Shown: positions 32,884 to 41,798 of the stretch, piece by piece
How the letters are laid out: the number at the start of each line of letters is the position of its first letter
Position numbering within the stretch: the stretch's first letter is position 1
Assembly: GCA_965234325.1 (NCBI GenBank)
Contig: OZ248407.1
Coordinates: 1,674,001-1,738,000, forward strand
DNA length: 64,000 nucleotides
Reading direction: 5' to 3'
DNA from: Limnohabitans kasalickyi
GTDB lineage: Bacteria > Pseudomonadota > Gammaproteobacteria > Burkholderiales > Burkholderiaceae_C
Notes under the pieces: generated by a model
Told to the model about the DNA's origin: nothing
The model's input: only the letters and a program-made list of their open reading frames with translations
Database searches by the model: none
Translations under genes and position numbers: made by a program

Positions 32884-34073
32884 CGTTGAACTCCCAGTTC
32901 TTTCAAAATCGCTTCGGTGTGCTCGCCCACTTTAGGAATAGCACCCATGCGGTAATCAAACGCACTTTGTTTGCCGGGTGGCAACAAGGCTGGCAAGTCA
33001 CCCGCAGGTGAATCGACCGAAGTCCAACGCTCACGCGCTTGGAGCTGCGGATGTGCCCACAGCTCGGCCATGGTGTTCATACGCGCGTTGGCGATTTGCG
33101 CCACATCCAAACGTGCAATCACTTGCTCAGCCGTCAACGCGGCAAAGGTGTCGAGGATGATTTTTTCTAACGCGTTGCGGTTGGCGTTGCGCAAGGCATT
33201 GCTGTTGAAACGCGCGTCGGTGGCCAGTTCGGGTTGCTGCAGCACATGCTGGCAAAACTGCACCCACTCACGTTCGTTTTGCAAGCCCAACATCACCGTG
33301 CCACCATCGCCTGCGGCGAAAGGACCATACGGGTAAATGGTGGCGTGCGCCGCGGCGCTGCGCGGCGGCGGCGGCGCGTTGTCCATCGCGTAATACATGG
33401 GGTAGCCCATCCACTCGCCCAAGGCTTCGAGCATGGACACATCGATGTGTGAACCCTCCCCTGTTTTGTCACGCTGAATCAGCGCTGACAAGATGTTGGT
33501 GTAGGCGTACATGCCCGCTGCGATGTCGGCAATCGAGTTGCCGCTTTTGCTGGGGTGATCGGGCGTGCCGGTGATGCTCAAGAAACCCGCTTCACTTTGG
33601 ATGAGCAAGTCGTAGGCTTTCTTGTCGCGGTACGGACCGTCGTTGCCGTAGCCGGAGATGTCGCACACGATGAGGCGCGGGTTCTCGGCGCGCAGAGTGG
33701 CGGCATCCAAGCCCATTCGCCCCGTGGCACCGGGTGCTAGGTTTTGCACCAACACATCGGCCTTGGTGATGAGCTGTTTGAGCACCGCCAAATCTTGCGG
33801 GTCTTTGAGGTCCAGCGCCAGACTTTCTTTGGAGCGATTGACCCACACAAAGTGCGAGGACTGGCCTTTGGCACGCTGGTCGTAGGCGCGAGCAAAGTCA
33901 CCTGCGCCGGGGCGCTCCACCTTGATGACGCGGGCGCCCAAGTCGGCCAACTGGCGCGTGCAAAACGGCGCGGCAATCGCGTGCTCTAGAGACACGACGG
34001 TGATGTGGTCGAGCGGACGCACGCCGGCATTGGCGGCAAACGGTGATGCGGAATGTGAAGCAGCGTGTGTCAT
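32880..34073 (-). CDS. ict: CaiB/BaiF family CoA-transferase, probable itaconate CoA-transferase
   Basis: The 397-residue class III CoA transferase has 'SLEHAIAAPFCTRQLADLGARVIKVERP' near the N-terminus and the catalytic Asp in 'KAYDLLIQSEAGF'. Residues around 'GEGSHIDVSMLEALGEWM' are also characteristic. It probably moves CoA from succinyl-CoA to itaconate. The assignment rests on gene order with ich and ccl, since the family includes many acceptors. The ATG at 34073 follows the acyl-CoA dehydrogenase stop in a TGATG overlap. Confidence 0.83.
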   Translation of the reverse strand: MTHAASHSASPFAANAGVRPLDHITVVSLEHAIAAPFCTRQLADLGARVIKVERPGAGDFARAYDQRAKGQSSHFVWVNRSKESLALDLKDPQDLAVLKQLITKADVLVQNLAPGATGRMGLDAATLRAENPRLIVCDISGYGNDGPYRDKKAYDLLIQSEAGFLSITGTPDHPSKSGNSIADIAAGMYAYTNILSALIQRDKTGEGSHIDVSMLEALGEWMGYPMYYAMDNAPPPPRSAAAHATIYPYGPFAAGDGGTVMLGLQNEREWVQFCQHVLQQPELATDARFNSNALRNANRNALEKIILDTFAALTAEQVIARLDVAQIANARMNTMAELWAHPQLQARERWTSVDSPAGDLPALLPPGKQSAFDYRMGAIPKVGEHTEAILKELGVQR

Positions 34074-35233
34074 CAGAACGACCTTGGCAAACCCAGCAAA
34101 TGCTCGGCAACATAAGAAAAGATCATGTTGGTCGACACCGGCGCCACTTGGTACAAGCGGGTCTCGCGGAACTTGCGCTCGATGTCGTACTCGCAGGCGA
34201 ACCCAAAGCCACCATGCGTTTGCAAACAGACATTGGCCGCTTCCCAACTGGCCTTGGCCGCGAGGTACTTGGCCATGTTGGCTTCGGCGCCGGCGTTTTG
34301 TAGGGCGTCAATTTTTTCGCAAGCTTTCCAGCGCATCAGGTTGGCAGCTTCCAGCTCAATGAAGGCATCGGCAATCGGGAACTGCACGCCCTGGTTTTGA
34401 CCAATGGGGCGGCCAAACACCACACGCTCGTTGGCATATTTGCTGGCGCGGTCAATGAACCAATAACCGTCGCCAATGCACTCCGCAGCGATCAAGGTGC
34501 GCTCAGCGTTCAGGCCGTCGAGCAGGGTCTTGAAGCCTTTGCCCTCTTCGCCCAGTAGTGCGTCTTCGGGGATTTCAAGGTTGTCAAAAAACAATTCGTT
34601 GGTCTCGTGGTTGACCATGTTCAGGATCGGACGCACGGTTAGGCCGTTGCCAATCGCTGTTTTGAGGTCGATCAAAAAGCAGGACAAGCCTTCGGACTTT
34701 TTCTTCACCTGGTCAGCGGGCGTGGTGCGCGCCAGCAAGATCATCAGGTCGCTGTGCTGGATGCGCGAGATCCAAACCTTCTGGCCGTTGATGACCCAGC
34801 GGCCATCTTTTTTGACAGCGCTGGTTTTGAGTTTGGTGGTGTCGCTGCCGGTGGTGGGCTCGGTCACGCCCATGGACTGAATGCGCAATTCGCCCGTGGC
34901 AATTTTGGGCAGCAACGTGTCTTTTTGTTGTTGCGAACCGCTGCGCACGATGGAGTTCATCACGTACATCTGGCCGTGACAGGCGCCCGAGTTGCCGCCC
35001 GAGCGGTTGATCTCTTCCATGATGACCGAGGCCTCGGCCATGCTCAGGCCCGAGCCGCCGTATTGCTGCGGAATCAGCGCGGCCATCCAGCCCGCTTTGG
35101 TGAGCGCGTCCACAAATTCTTCGGGATAGCCGCGTTTTTCGTCAATCTTGCGGTGGTATTCGTCAGGGAACTGGGCGCAAAGGTCGCGCACAGCGTCGCG
35201 GATGTCTTGGTATTGGTCAGGGGTGTGCAACAT
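34073..35233 (-). CDS. acyl-CoA dehydrogenase
   Basis: The 386-residue enzyme has the normal single-module architecture. 'QSMGVTEPTTGSDTTKL' is the FAD-contacting middle-domain motif, 'ANERVVFGRPIGQNQGVQF' comes before the C-terminal helical domain, and 'THGGFGFACEYDIERKFRETR' is near the end. An acyl-CoA dehydrogenase sits at the same position in the P. aeruginosa itaconate locus. A plausible substrate is methylsuccinyl-CoA, oxidised to mesaconyl- or itaconyl-CoA, but this is inference. Electrons would reach the quinone pool via ETF and ETF-QO. Confidence 0.92.
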   Translation of the reverse strand: MLHTPDQYQDIRDAVRDLCAQFPDEYHRKIDEKRGYPEEFVDALTKAGWMAALIPQQYGGSGLSMAEASVIMEEINRSGGNSGACHGQMYVMNSIVRSGSQQQKDTLLPKIATGELRIQSMGVTEPTTGSDTTKLKTSAVKKDGRWVINGQKVWISRIQHSDLMILLARTTPADQVKKKSEGLSCFLIDLKTAIGNGLTVRPILNMVNHETNELFFDNLEIPEDALLGEEGKGFKTLLDGLNAERTLIAAECIGDGYWFIDRASKYANERVVFGRPIGQNQGVQFPIADAFIELEAANLMRWKACEKIDALQNAGAEANMAKYLAAKASWEAANVCLQTHGGFGFACEYDIERKFRETRLYQVAPVSTNMIFSYVAEHLLGLPRSF

Positions 35234-35257
35234 AGAAACGTCTTTTCAAAAATGGGG

Positions 35258-36175
35258 TCAGCCGAGCTCAGCGGTGGCTTGCATGGTGAGCCAGCCTTCG
35301 TGGTCTTGCGCCCAAAGGCGCACATGGTTGCCGTCTGCTTGGGGTTGTCCGTTGACACGCAAGATACGTTGGTCGCCGCACTCAAACGTGGGACGCAGCG
35401 CTTTGAATTCAAAGCGTTGGATGGGGCGGTTCGTGTGACGGCGCACCAGGTCCACCAACAAAGTGGCAATCAACGGGCCGTGCACGATGAGGCCGGGGTA
35501 GCCCTCGACGTCGGTGACGTAGGTGCGGTCGTAATGGATGCGGTGGCCGTTGAAGGTGAGCGCGGAATAGCGGAACAGCAACACATCATCTGGAGCGATG
35601 TCACGTTGCCACAGTTCGCTGTTGGCACCACTTTGCACCAACGGGGCACCTTGTCCAACCATGCTGGCGGCAGCCATAGGCGCTGGCACAGGGTCGCCAG
35701 GCTGAGCTGCGGGGCGATACACGATGTCGTGTTCTTCCGTCAAACACAAACCGTGTGCGTTGTGCACCTCATGCTTCACGAGCACAAACAACAAATCGCC
35801 CGTGCGGCCCGATTTATGCGTGACGGATTGGATGGTGGACACGCGCTTGACCGCATCGCCCACGCGCAGCGGCGCATGCCACTGCAAACGTCCACCTGCC
35901 CACATGCGACGCGGCAGCGGCACAGGCGGCAAAAAACCACCGCGCTTGGCATGGCCATCTGGCCCGATCTCGCTTTGACGGTGATGGGGCAAAAAGTACA
36001 ACCAATGCCACAACGCTGGCAGCTCGGTGCCCGCGGCAGGCAACGGGTCGTCACGATCCAGCGTGGCGCTCAAAGCGCGCAAGGGTGCGGGCGTGATGAG
36101 GTCTTCTAAGGTTTCGCTGCGGCCTTGCCACGTTTGCAAGTGCGCGAGGGTGTCGGGGTCAAGGTGGGTGGTCAT
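35258..36175 (-). CDS. ich: MaoC-like hydratase, probable itaconyl-CoA hydratase
   Basis: The 305-residue double-hotdog hydratase of the FAS1-like/mesaconyl-C4-CoA hydratase group has an N-terminal non-catalytic hotdog. The C-terminal catalytic hotdog carries 'FRYSALTFNGHRIHYDRTYV' and 'YPGLIVHGPLIATLL', typical of this group. The homologous gene in P. aeruginosa makes citramalyl-CoA from itaconyl-CoA. Order with ict and ccl supports the same role. It begins 3 bases after the upstream Bug gene stop. Mesaconyl-CoA hydration is the main alternative. Confidence 0.82.
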   Translation of the reverse strand: MTTHLDPDTLAHLQTWQGRSETLEDLITPAPLRALSATLDRDDPLPAAGTELPALWHWLYFLPHHRQSEIGPDGHAKRGGFLPPVPLPRRMWAGGRLQWHAPLRVGDAVKRVSTIQSVTHKSGRTGDLLFVLVKHEVHNAHGLCLTEEHDIVYRPAAQPGDPVPAPMAAASMVGQGAPLVQSGANSELWQRDIAPDDVLLFRYSALTFNGHRIHYDRTYVTDVEGYPGLIVHGPLIATLLVDLVRRHTNRPIQRFEFKALRPTFECGDQRILRVNGQPQADGNHVRLWAQDHEGWLTMQATAELG

Positions 36176-36178
36176 CGG

Positions 36179-37174
36179 TCAGTCAATCGAAGCGCCAGAG
36201 CTTTTGACAATCTGCGCCCAGCGCACGATGTCTTCGTTCAACAAGGTTGCGAATTGTTCTGGTGTGGTGGGCCCAGCCATTTCAACGCCTTGCAACTCCA
36301 ACTTGTCGCGCAGGTCTTTGGCGGCCAAGGTTTTGGCCATGGCGTCTTGCAGTTTGATCTGCACATCCGCAGGAACACCGGCGGGGGCAAAGAGGCCAAT
36401 CCACAAAGTGCCTGTGTAGCCAGGAACCACTTCAGACAAGGCGGGCACATCGGGCAAAGCGGGCGAACGCTTGGAGCTGCTAACAGCCAAAGGTTTGAGC
36501 TTGCCCGACTTGATGTGCGCCAGCGACGATGGCAAGCTGGCAAACACCAACGGTAACTGGCCGCCCAGCACGTCGTTCAGCGCCGGTGCCACGCCTTTGT
36601 AGGGCACATGCTGCAAGTCGATGCCGGCCATGCTGTTGAGCATTTCGCCCAGCAAGTGGTTCAAGGTGCCGTTGCCCGCTGAGGCGTATTGGTACTGGCC
36701 AGGTTTGGCTTTGGCCATGGCGATGAGCTCTTTCATCGACTTGGCAGGAAAGTCGGCGTTGGCCAACAACACATTGGGCACGGCGCCAATCAAGGCGACG
36801 GGCTTGAAATCTTTGACGGGGTCAAAACCCGGGTTTTTGTAGAGCGCTGGGTTGATCGCTTGGCTGCTGCTGATGGTCATCAACAAGGTGTAGCCATCTT
36901 TGGCCGACTTGGCCGCGAACTGCGTGCCGATGTTGCCGCCAGCGCCTGGGCGGTTTTCCACCGCCACAGGCGAACCCAAAACTTCAGAAAGCTTCTGGCT
37001 CACCACGCGCCCCACGATGTCGTTGGTACCGCCCGCGGTTTGCGGAACGATCATCAAAATGGCACGACTTGGGTAGGTCGACTGCGCCATGCCAGTGCCA
37101 GCCGCAACGCACAAACAAGCGCAACACAAAGCACGCCGAGTCATGCGACGTGACTTAGATAAAAGGTTGATCAT
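36179..37174 (-). CDS. Bug/TctC-type periplasmic solute-binding protein (operon start)
   Basis: This 331-residue Bug protein has a signal peptide (RRALCCACLCVAAGTGMAQ) and the family marks 'LMIVPQTAGGTNDIVGRVV', 'HVPYKGVAPALNDVLGGQLPL' and 'DVPALSEVVPGYTGTLWIG'. The ATG at 37174 is preferred, with GGAG six bases upstream; an ATG at 37180 has the Shine-Dalgarno sequence directly abutting it. It is the first gene of the itaconate-type operon, 122 bases from the divergent LysR gene. Ligand probably itaconate or a related dicarboxylate, by context. Confidence 0.92.
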   Translation of the reverse strand: MINLLSKSRRMTRRALCCACLCVAAGTGMAQSTYPSRAILMIVPQTAGGTNDIVGRVVSQKLSEVLGSPVAVENRPGAGGNIGTQFAAKSAKDGYTLLMTISSSQAINPALYKNPGFDPVKDFKPVALIGAVPNVLLANADFPAKSMKELIAMAKAKPGQYQYASAGNGTLNHLLGEMLNSMAGIDLQHVPYKGVAPALNDVLGGQLPLVFASLPSSLAHIKSGKLKPLAVSSSKRSPALPDVPALSEVVPGYTGTLWIGLFAPAGVPADVQIKLQDAMAKTLAAKDLRDKLELQGVEMAGPTTPEQFATLLNEDIVRWAQIVKSSGASID

Positions 37175-37296
37175 CCACATCTCCAAAATAAGTGGGTGGA
37201 TGTTCGGCGGTTTGACGCGGCAGCGCAATCGGTCATTTCCAGATCCAGCCTCTTGTTTTTCCGAAGGCTTAGGCTTGGCAGCATTAACATGGCACC

Positions 37297-38229
37297 ATGC
37301 ATTTCGACCTGAATGATCTCCGGCTTTTTGTGTGGGCCGCTGACGAAGGCAGCCTCACCAAGGCAGCTGCCAAACAACACCTGTCACTGGCCGCGGCCAG
37401 CGCACGTATCAAAGCACTCGAAGCTCAAACCGACTTACCGCTTTTGTACCGAGAAGCGCGTGGCGTACGTCTGTCACCACCGGGACAAGCGTTCTTGCAC
37501 CACGCTCGTTTGATGCTGCGTCAAGTCGACCAAATGCGCGGCGATTTACAAGAATACGGGGGCGGCTTGCGCGGCCATTTGCGAGTATTTGCCAACACCA
37601 CCGCTGTGACTGATTTTTTGCCAGAAATCTTGCCAGAGTTCTTGGCAGACAACCCCAAGGTGAACATCGACCTTCAAGAAAAACCGAATGCTGACATTGC
37701 GCGTGGTGTGCAAGATGGTCGGGCTGACATCGGCATCGTGGCCGGACAAGTGGACACACTGGGCCTGCAAAGCCTGCACTTCAGCACCGACCGCTTGGTG
37801 CTGGCCACCGCCAAAAACCACCCGCTGGCACAACGCCAAAAAGTGGCGTTTGTAGACACGCTCGACGAAGACGCCGTGGGCATGCATCACGGCAGCACCT
37901 TACAAACTTTCTTGAGCCAAGTGACAGAGCGATTGGGCAAGCCCCTGAAGCTGCGCATTCAGCTCTCCAGTTTTGATGCCATGTGCCGCATGATTGGCGC
38001 GGGCGTGGGAGTTGGCATCGTTCCTGAATCAGCCGCCAGACGCAATCAAGACGCCATGAACATGGCGTTGGTAGAACTCAGCGACGCGTGGAGCGTGCGT
38101 GAGCGCTACATCCTGACACGCGACCAAGCCGCCCTGCCCGCCTATGCCCAATCGCTGATCGCGTTGCTGTGTGCGCGCTATGCGCCAATGAAAGAATCCG
38201 CCAAAGCACCAAGAGACAAATCAACCTGA
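37297..38229 (+). CDS. LysR family regulator of the itaconate-type operon
   Basis: The 310-residue LysR protein has an N-terminal HTH (residues 4-65, 'FDLNDLRLFVWAADEGSLTKAAAKQHLS'). The effector domain begins near residue 90 ('GHLRVFANTTAVTDFLPEILP'). It is transcribed away from the operon, matching the position of the LysR gene ripR in the P. aeruginosa locus. The ligand is presumably itaconate or itaconyl-CoA, by analogy. Its last codons are 34 bases from the end of the convergent btuD. Confidence 0.9.
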   Translation: MHFDLNDLRLFVWAADEGSLTKAAAKQHLSLAAASARIKALEAQTDLPLLYREARGVRLSPPGQAFLHHARLMLRQVDQMRGDLQEYGGGLRGHLRVFANTTAVTDFLPEILPEFLADNPKVNIDLQEKPNADIARGVQDGRADIGIVAGQVDTLGLQSLHFSTDRLVLATAKNHPLAQRQKVAFVDTLDEDAVGMHHGSTLQTFLSQVTERLGKPLKLRIQLSSFDAMCRMIGAGVGVGIVPESAARRNQDAMNMALVELSDAWSVRERYILTRDQAALPAYAQSLIALLCARYAPMKESAKAPRDKST

Positions 38230-38263
38230 CTGAACTGGCGGTCATCACCTGTGCTTGAGAATT

Positions 38264-39037
38264 TTAAAACTTGGGCACAGCCACCCACTGGCCATCCAAC
38301 GCATGGATCGCAATACGCTTGCCAAACACCGCTTCAACAGCGCGGTGTGTGACGGCGTCGGCACATGGGCCTTGGTGCACCACGCGGCCCGCTTGCATGA
38401 CCACCAAGTCGTCCGCATGCAAGGCCATGCCCACTTCGTGCAGCACGCTCACGACCGTGGTGTTTTGCGAGGTGAGGCAGCGCACTTGCTCTAGCCAATC
38501 CACTTGATGCGGGGGGTCCAGGTTGGCCAAAGGCTCGTCCATCAACATGACTTGCGCTTGCACGGCCATGGCACGAGCCAGCAGCACACGTTGGCATTCG
38601 CCACCCGACAGCTGACCCAACGAGCGCTCGCGCCAATCCCAAGCGCCTGTGGCTTGCAAGGCCGTTTCGACCACCGCATGATCTTTAGCGCTGGGCGCAG
38701 CCAGCCAGTCTTGATGCGGCATGCGCCCCAGCATGACCACATCCCACACGCGCAAGTCGTCGGATGCCGATTCGTTTTGACCCAACCACGACAGCTGCTG
38801 CGCGCGCTGCTTGCGGTCCATCGCCATCAACGTTTGGTCAAACAAAAAGATGCTGCCAGTGACAGGCAGCAAGCCTGCCATGGCTTTGAGCAAGGTAGAT
38901 TTACCCGCGCCGTTGGGGCCCACAATGCTGGTCCAACGCCCTGCGGTCAACGACAGATCAATCCCGTGCAAGACCTCATGGCAGGCAAGAGACACATGCA
39001 CATCCATCAAGCGCAAAGCAAACGACGACGTACTCAT
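38264..39037 (-). CDS. btuD: cobalamin ABC transporter ATP-binding protein
   Basis: The 257-residue ABC ATPase has Walker A GPNGAGKST (near residue 40), signature 'LSGGECQRVLLARAM', Walker B 'VMLMDEPLANLDP' and the switch His in 'VVSVLHEV'. It is a FecE/BtuD-type subunit that energises cobalamin import. The ATG overlaps the permease stop (TGATG). The frame runs much further upstream, but ATG at 39037 fits the family length. It is the last gene of the riboswitch-controlled operon. Confidence 0.92.
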   Translation of the reverse strand: MSTSSFALRLMDVHVSLACHEVLHGIDLSLTAGRWTSIVGPNGAGKSTLLKAMAGLLPVTGSIFLFDQTLMAMDRKQRAQQLSWLGQNESASDDLRVWDVVMLGRMPHQDWLAAPSAKDHAVVETALQATGAWDWRERSLGQLSGGECQRVLLARAMAVQAQVMLMDEPLANLDPPHQVDWLEQVRCLTSQNTTVVSVLHEVGMALHADDLVVMQAGRVVHQGPCADAVTHRAVEAVFGKRIAIHALDGQWVAVPKF

Positions 39038-40047
39038 CAAGCCGCCCTCGATGTTTGACTGCGGTACATGAGCCACAACAAATAGCCGCCACCCAACACC
39101 GCCGTCAGCACGCCCACAGGCACCTCTTGTGGCGACAGCAGCAGGCGAGCCAGCAAGTCGGCGGCGAGCAGTAGTAAGCCGCCCATCAAGGCAGACAACA
39201 CCACGATCCAATTGTGTTGGCTCTTCACCACGGAGCGCACCAAGTGCGGTGCAGCCAAGCCGACAAATGCGACCAAGCCCGTTTGCGCCACCGCCGTGCC
39301 CGTTGCCAACGCCAACACACACACCAACGCGACACGCATGGGGATAAGCGGCAACCCCAAGCTCAAGGCCGTGGATTCACCCAAACTCAAGGCATCGAGC
39401 ACACGGCTCAACGTGAAAGCCAACACCAAGCACACCAGCAACACACCGAGCATCAGCACACAAGCGTTCCAACCAATGAAGCTGGTGGAGCCCAACAAAA
39501 AACCCTGCATGCCTTGCAACACATCGGGGCGCATGAGGGTGATCAACGAAGCCACCGCACCGAACACCACCCCCACAATCACGCCCGCCAACAACAAGCG
39601 CAAGGTGTGCTGCACACCACGCGCCAGCACCAACGTGAGCAACACCGCCAAGACTGCCCCCACAAACGCGGCACCCGTCAATCCCAAACGCACCACAAAC
39701 TCAGCCGCAAACGGATGACCCCCAAACAACGCAAGCGCGACGGCCACACCCAGTGATGCACCCGATGCACTCCCTAACAAATAAGGGTCAGCCAACGGGT
39801 TACGAAACAACCCCTGCGCCAACGCCCCCGCCAAGCCCAGCAACGCCCCAGCCGCGCAAGCGCCCAAGCTACGCGGCAAACGAATGTCCCACACGATTTG
39901 CCAAGCGGTGTCGTCGTTGAAAGCACTGAGCCAACTCTCAACACCTGTGGTGCCCACGGCAGTGCCCAGTGCAATGCCCAATGCACACAACACCAACAGG
40001 CTCAAGGCCACGGCCAGCGGAGAGGAACGCGCACATGGGTACGTCAT
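39037..40047 (-). CDS. btuC: cobalamin ABC transporter permease (FecCD family)
   Basis: The 336-residue FecCD-type permease has about ten predicted membrane segments and the family motifs 'DIRLPRSLGACAAGALLGLAGA', 'LADPYLLGSASGASLGVAV' and 'FVGLAAPHLVR', the last at the ATPase coupling site. It forms the inner-membrane channel for cobalamin with BtuD and BtuF. Its ATG at 40047 overlaps the SBP stop by four bases (ATGA). Assigned to B12 rather than heme or siderophore uptake because of the upstream cobalamin riboswitch and BtuB. Confidence 0.92.
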   Translation of the reverse strand: MTYPCARSSPLAVALSLLVLCALGIALGTAVGTTGVESWLSAFNDDTAWQIVWDIRLPRSLGACAAGALLGLAGALAQGLFRNPLADPYLLGSASGASLGVAVALALFGGHPFAAEFVVRLGLTGAAFVGAVLAVLLTLVLARGVQHTLRLLLAGVIVGVVFGAVASLITLMRPDVLQGMQGFLLGSTSFIGWNACVLMLGVLLVCLVLAFTLSRVLDALSLGESTALSLGLPLIPMRVALVCVLALATGTAVAQTGLVAFVGLAAPHLVRSVVKSQHNWIVVLSALMGGLLLLAADLLARLLLSPQEVPVGVLTAVLGGGYLLWLMYRSQTSRAA

Positions 40048-40997
40048 GGCGCCCCTTTGGCTCTATCGACGGCATCGGCTTTGTTAGCTTGCGCTTTCTC
40101 AGTCAAACACTTGGCCATCAAGCGTGCCGCCTCAGCGATGCGCGGACCTGCACGCACCAACACATCTGACTCTTCAGATTTGAAATGGCACACACGTTGC
40201 GTGCGCATTGCCCGCATGTTTTGCCAACCCGGCCGTGTGGCCATGTCTGCAAAACTGCTATCACCCACCATGATGATGTCGGGCTGAGCGCGCACCACAA
40301 ACTCCGGATTGATTTGAGGAAAAGGGCCCAACGATGCGGGCAAGATATTGCCCGCGCCCAGCCGCTGCAAGGTTTCGCCAATGAACGACGACTCGCTGGC
40401 ACCATATGGCGCGCGGTTGACTTCAAAGTACACACGTCGGCCTTTGGCTTGCGTAGGGATCGATTGCGCGGCGGCATTCACAGCCGCGTCGATGTGACGC
40501 CACGCGCGATCACTTTCTTGCACAGGCACAGCCAGCGCTTGGGCCACGATGCGCATCACACGCTGCACATCGGCATGCGAGCGTGGCTCAAGCGCCAGCA
40601 CCGTCAAGCCCAAAGCCGCAAAGCGTTCTGCACCTCGCGCTGAGGTGGCCATCAGCACCAAATCAGGTTTGGCCGCCACCACGCTTTCGATATTCGGGTC
40701 AATTCCGCCCCCCATCCGAGGCAGCTTGGCGATGCTCTCTGGCCAGTTGGAGTAACGGTCCACACCCACCAGCTTTTGGCATTGCCCCAAAGCGCACACC
40801 GTCTCGGTGAGCGAAGGCAAAAGGCTGACGACGCGTTGTGGGGCTTGGGTGATGGTTACGTCAACTTGTCGGTCATCACGCAACACAACAGCATGCGCGG
40901 AATTGGCGAAACTGTTGATCACGACCAAGCACACCCACATACGCAACATAGCAAACCGTTGCCGACTCATGCTTAGCTTCATCATGCCTCTACGCAT
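40044..40997 (-). CDS. btuF: cobalamin periplasmic binding protein
   Basis: The 317-residue class III substrate-binding protein has a signal peptide (LRMWVCLVVINSFANSAHA) and the BtuF/HmuT-like 'RVVSLLPSLTETVCALGQCQKLVGVDRYSNWP' opening. 'PDLVLMATSARGAERFAAL' and 'ADMATRPGWQNMRAMRTQRV' follow. It delivers cobalamin to BtuCD. The start is an ATG at 40997 with GGGAG seven bases upstream, overlapping the preceding gene by eight bases; several Met codons downstream are alternatives. Confidence 0.86.
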   Translation of the reverse strand: MRRGMMKLSMSRQRFAMLRMWVCLVVINSFANSAHAVVLRDDRQVDVTITQAPQRVVSLLPSLTETVCALGQCQKLVGVDRYSNWPESIAKLPRMGGGIDPNIESVVAAKPDLVLMATSARGAERFAALGLTVLALEPRSHADVQRVMRIVAQALAVPVQESDRAWRHIDAAVNAAAQSIPTQAKGRRVYFEVNRAPYGASESSFIGETLQRLGAGNILPASLGPFPQINPEFVVRAQPDIIMVGDSSFADMATRPGWQNMRAMRTQRVCHFKSEESDVLVRAGPRIAEAARLMAKCLTEKAQANKADAVDRAKGAP

Positions 40998-41793
40998 AGG
41001 ACAACTCCCAACGCTTGACGATTTGGTGCAGCTGCGCCACACCATCGGTCAAGGCCGCAGGGCCGGGCTGCAAGATGTCGGCCGACTTGATTTCAAAAAT
41101 CTGCTTGTTCCGCACAGCAGGCACGTCTTGCCAACCTGCGCGTGCTGCTGCTTTTTCAGGACGAAACTTCTTCCCGCACAGGGAGCCGATGATGATGTCG
41201 GGCGCACGGTCCACGATGGTTTGGCCACTGGCAATGATGCGGTCTTTACCCATGGGCATTTGTGCCAACTCAGGAAAACAATCGTCACCACCCGCTATGC
41301 CAATCAGCTCAGACACCCAACGTATCGCGCTGATGTGCGGCTCATCCCACTCTTCAAAATACACCTTAGGTCGGCGCTTGAAGGTGGCGGCTGTCTTTTG
41401 TATGCCGTCCAACTGTGCACGCATGTGCTGCAAACGTTGCAAGCCTTGCTCGGCTTGACCTACCATCGCCGCCACTTGGTAGAGCATTGAAAAAATCTCA
41501 TCCACACTGCGCTGGTTGAACACCGTGACTTGCACACCCGCACGAATCAGCAAGGCCGCAATGTCTGCCTGCAAATCAGAAAACCCAAACACGCAATCGG
41601 GCTTGAGCGCCAGGATTTTGTCAATCTTGGCACTCAAGAACGCGCTCACTTTAGGCTTCTCATCACGCGCACGACGTGGACGCACGGTGTAACCCGAGAT
41701 GCCCACAATGCGCGCCTCTTCCCCCAGCAGGTAAAGCCACTCTGTCGTTTCCTCGGTGAGGCAGACCATGCGTTGGGGAAGAAGATCAAGCAT
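40990..41793 (-). CDS. cobalamin-binding-protein-like ABC substrate-binding protein without signal peptide
   Basis: The 267-residue protein has the same bilobal class III binding fold as BtuF ('PQRMVCLTEETTEWLYLLGEEARIVGISGYTVRP', 'RAGWQDVPAVRNKQIFEIKS', 'LKPDCVFGFSDLQADIAA'). It begins MLDLLPQRM with no hydrophobic leader, so it is predicted to be cytoplasmic. It starts 5 bases after the btuB stop and is thus in the riboswitch-controlled operon. It may retain cobalamin in the cytoplasm or be a paralogue that lost export. No better start with a leader exists upstream, as btuB occupies that DNA. Confidence 0.8.
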   Translation of the reverse strand: MLDLLPQRMVCLTEETTEWLYLLGEEARIVGISGYTVRPRRARDEKPKVSAFLSAKIDKILALKPDCVFGFSDLQADIAALLIRAGVQVTVFNQRSVDEIFSMLYQVAAMVGQAEQGLQRLQHMRAQLDGIQKTAATFKRRPKVYFEEWDEPHISAIRWVSELIGIAGGDDCFPELAQMPMGKDRIIASGQTIVDRAPDIIIGSLCGKKFRPEKAAARAGWQDVPAVRNKQIFEIKSADILQPGPAALTDGVAQLHQIVKRWELSYA

Positions 41794-41798
41794 TGAAA

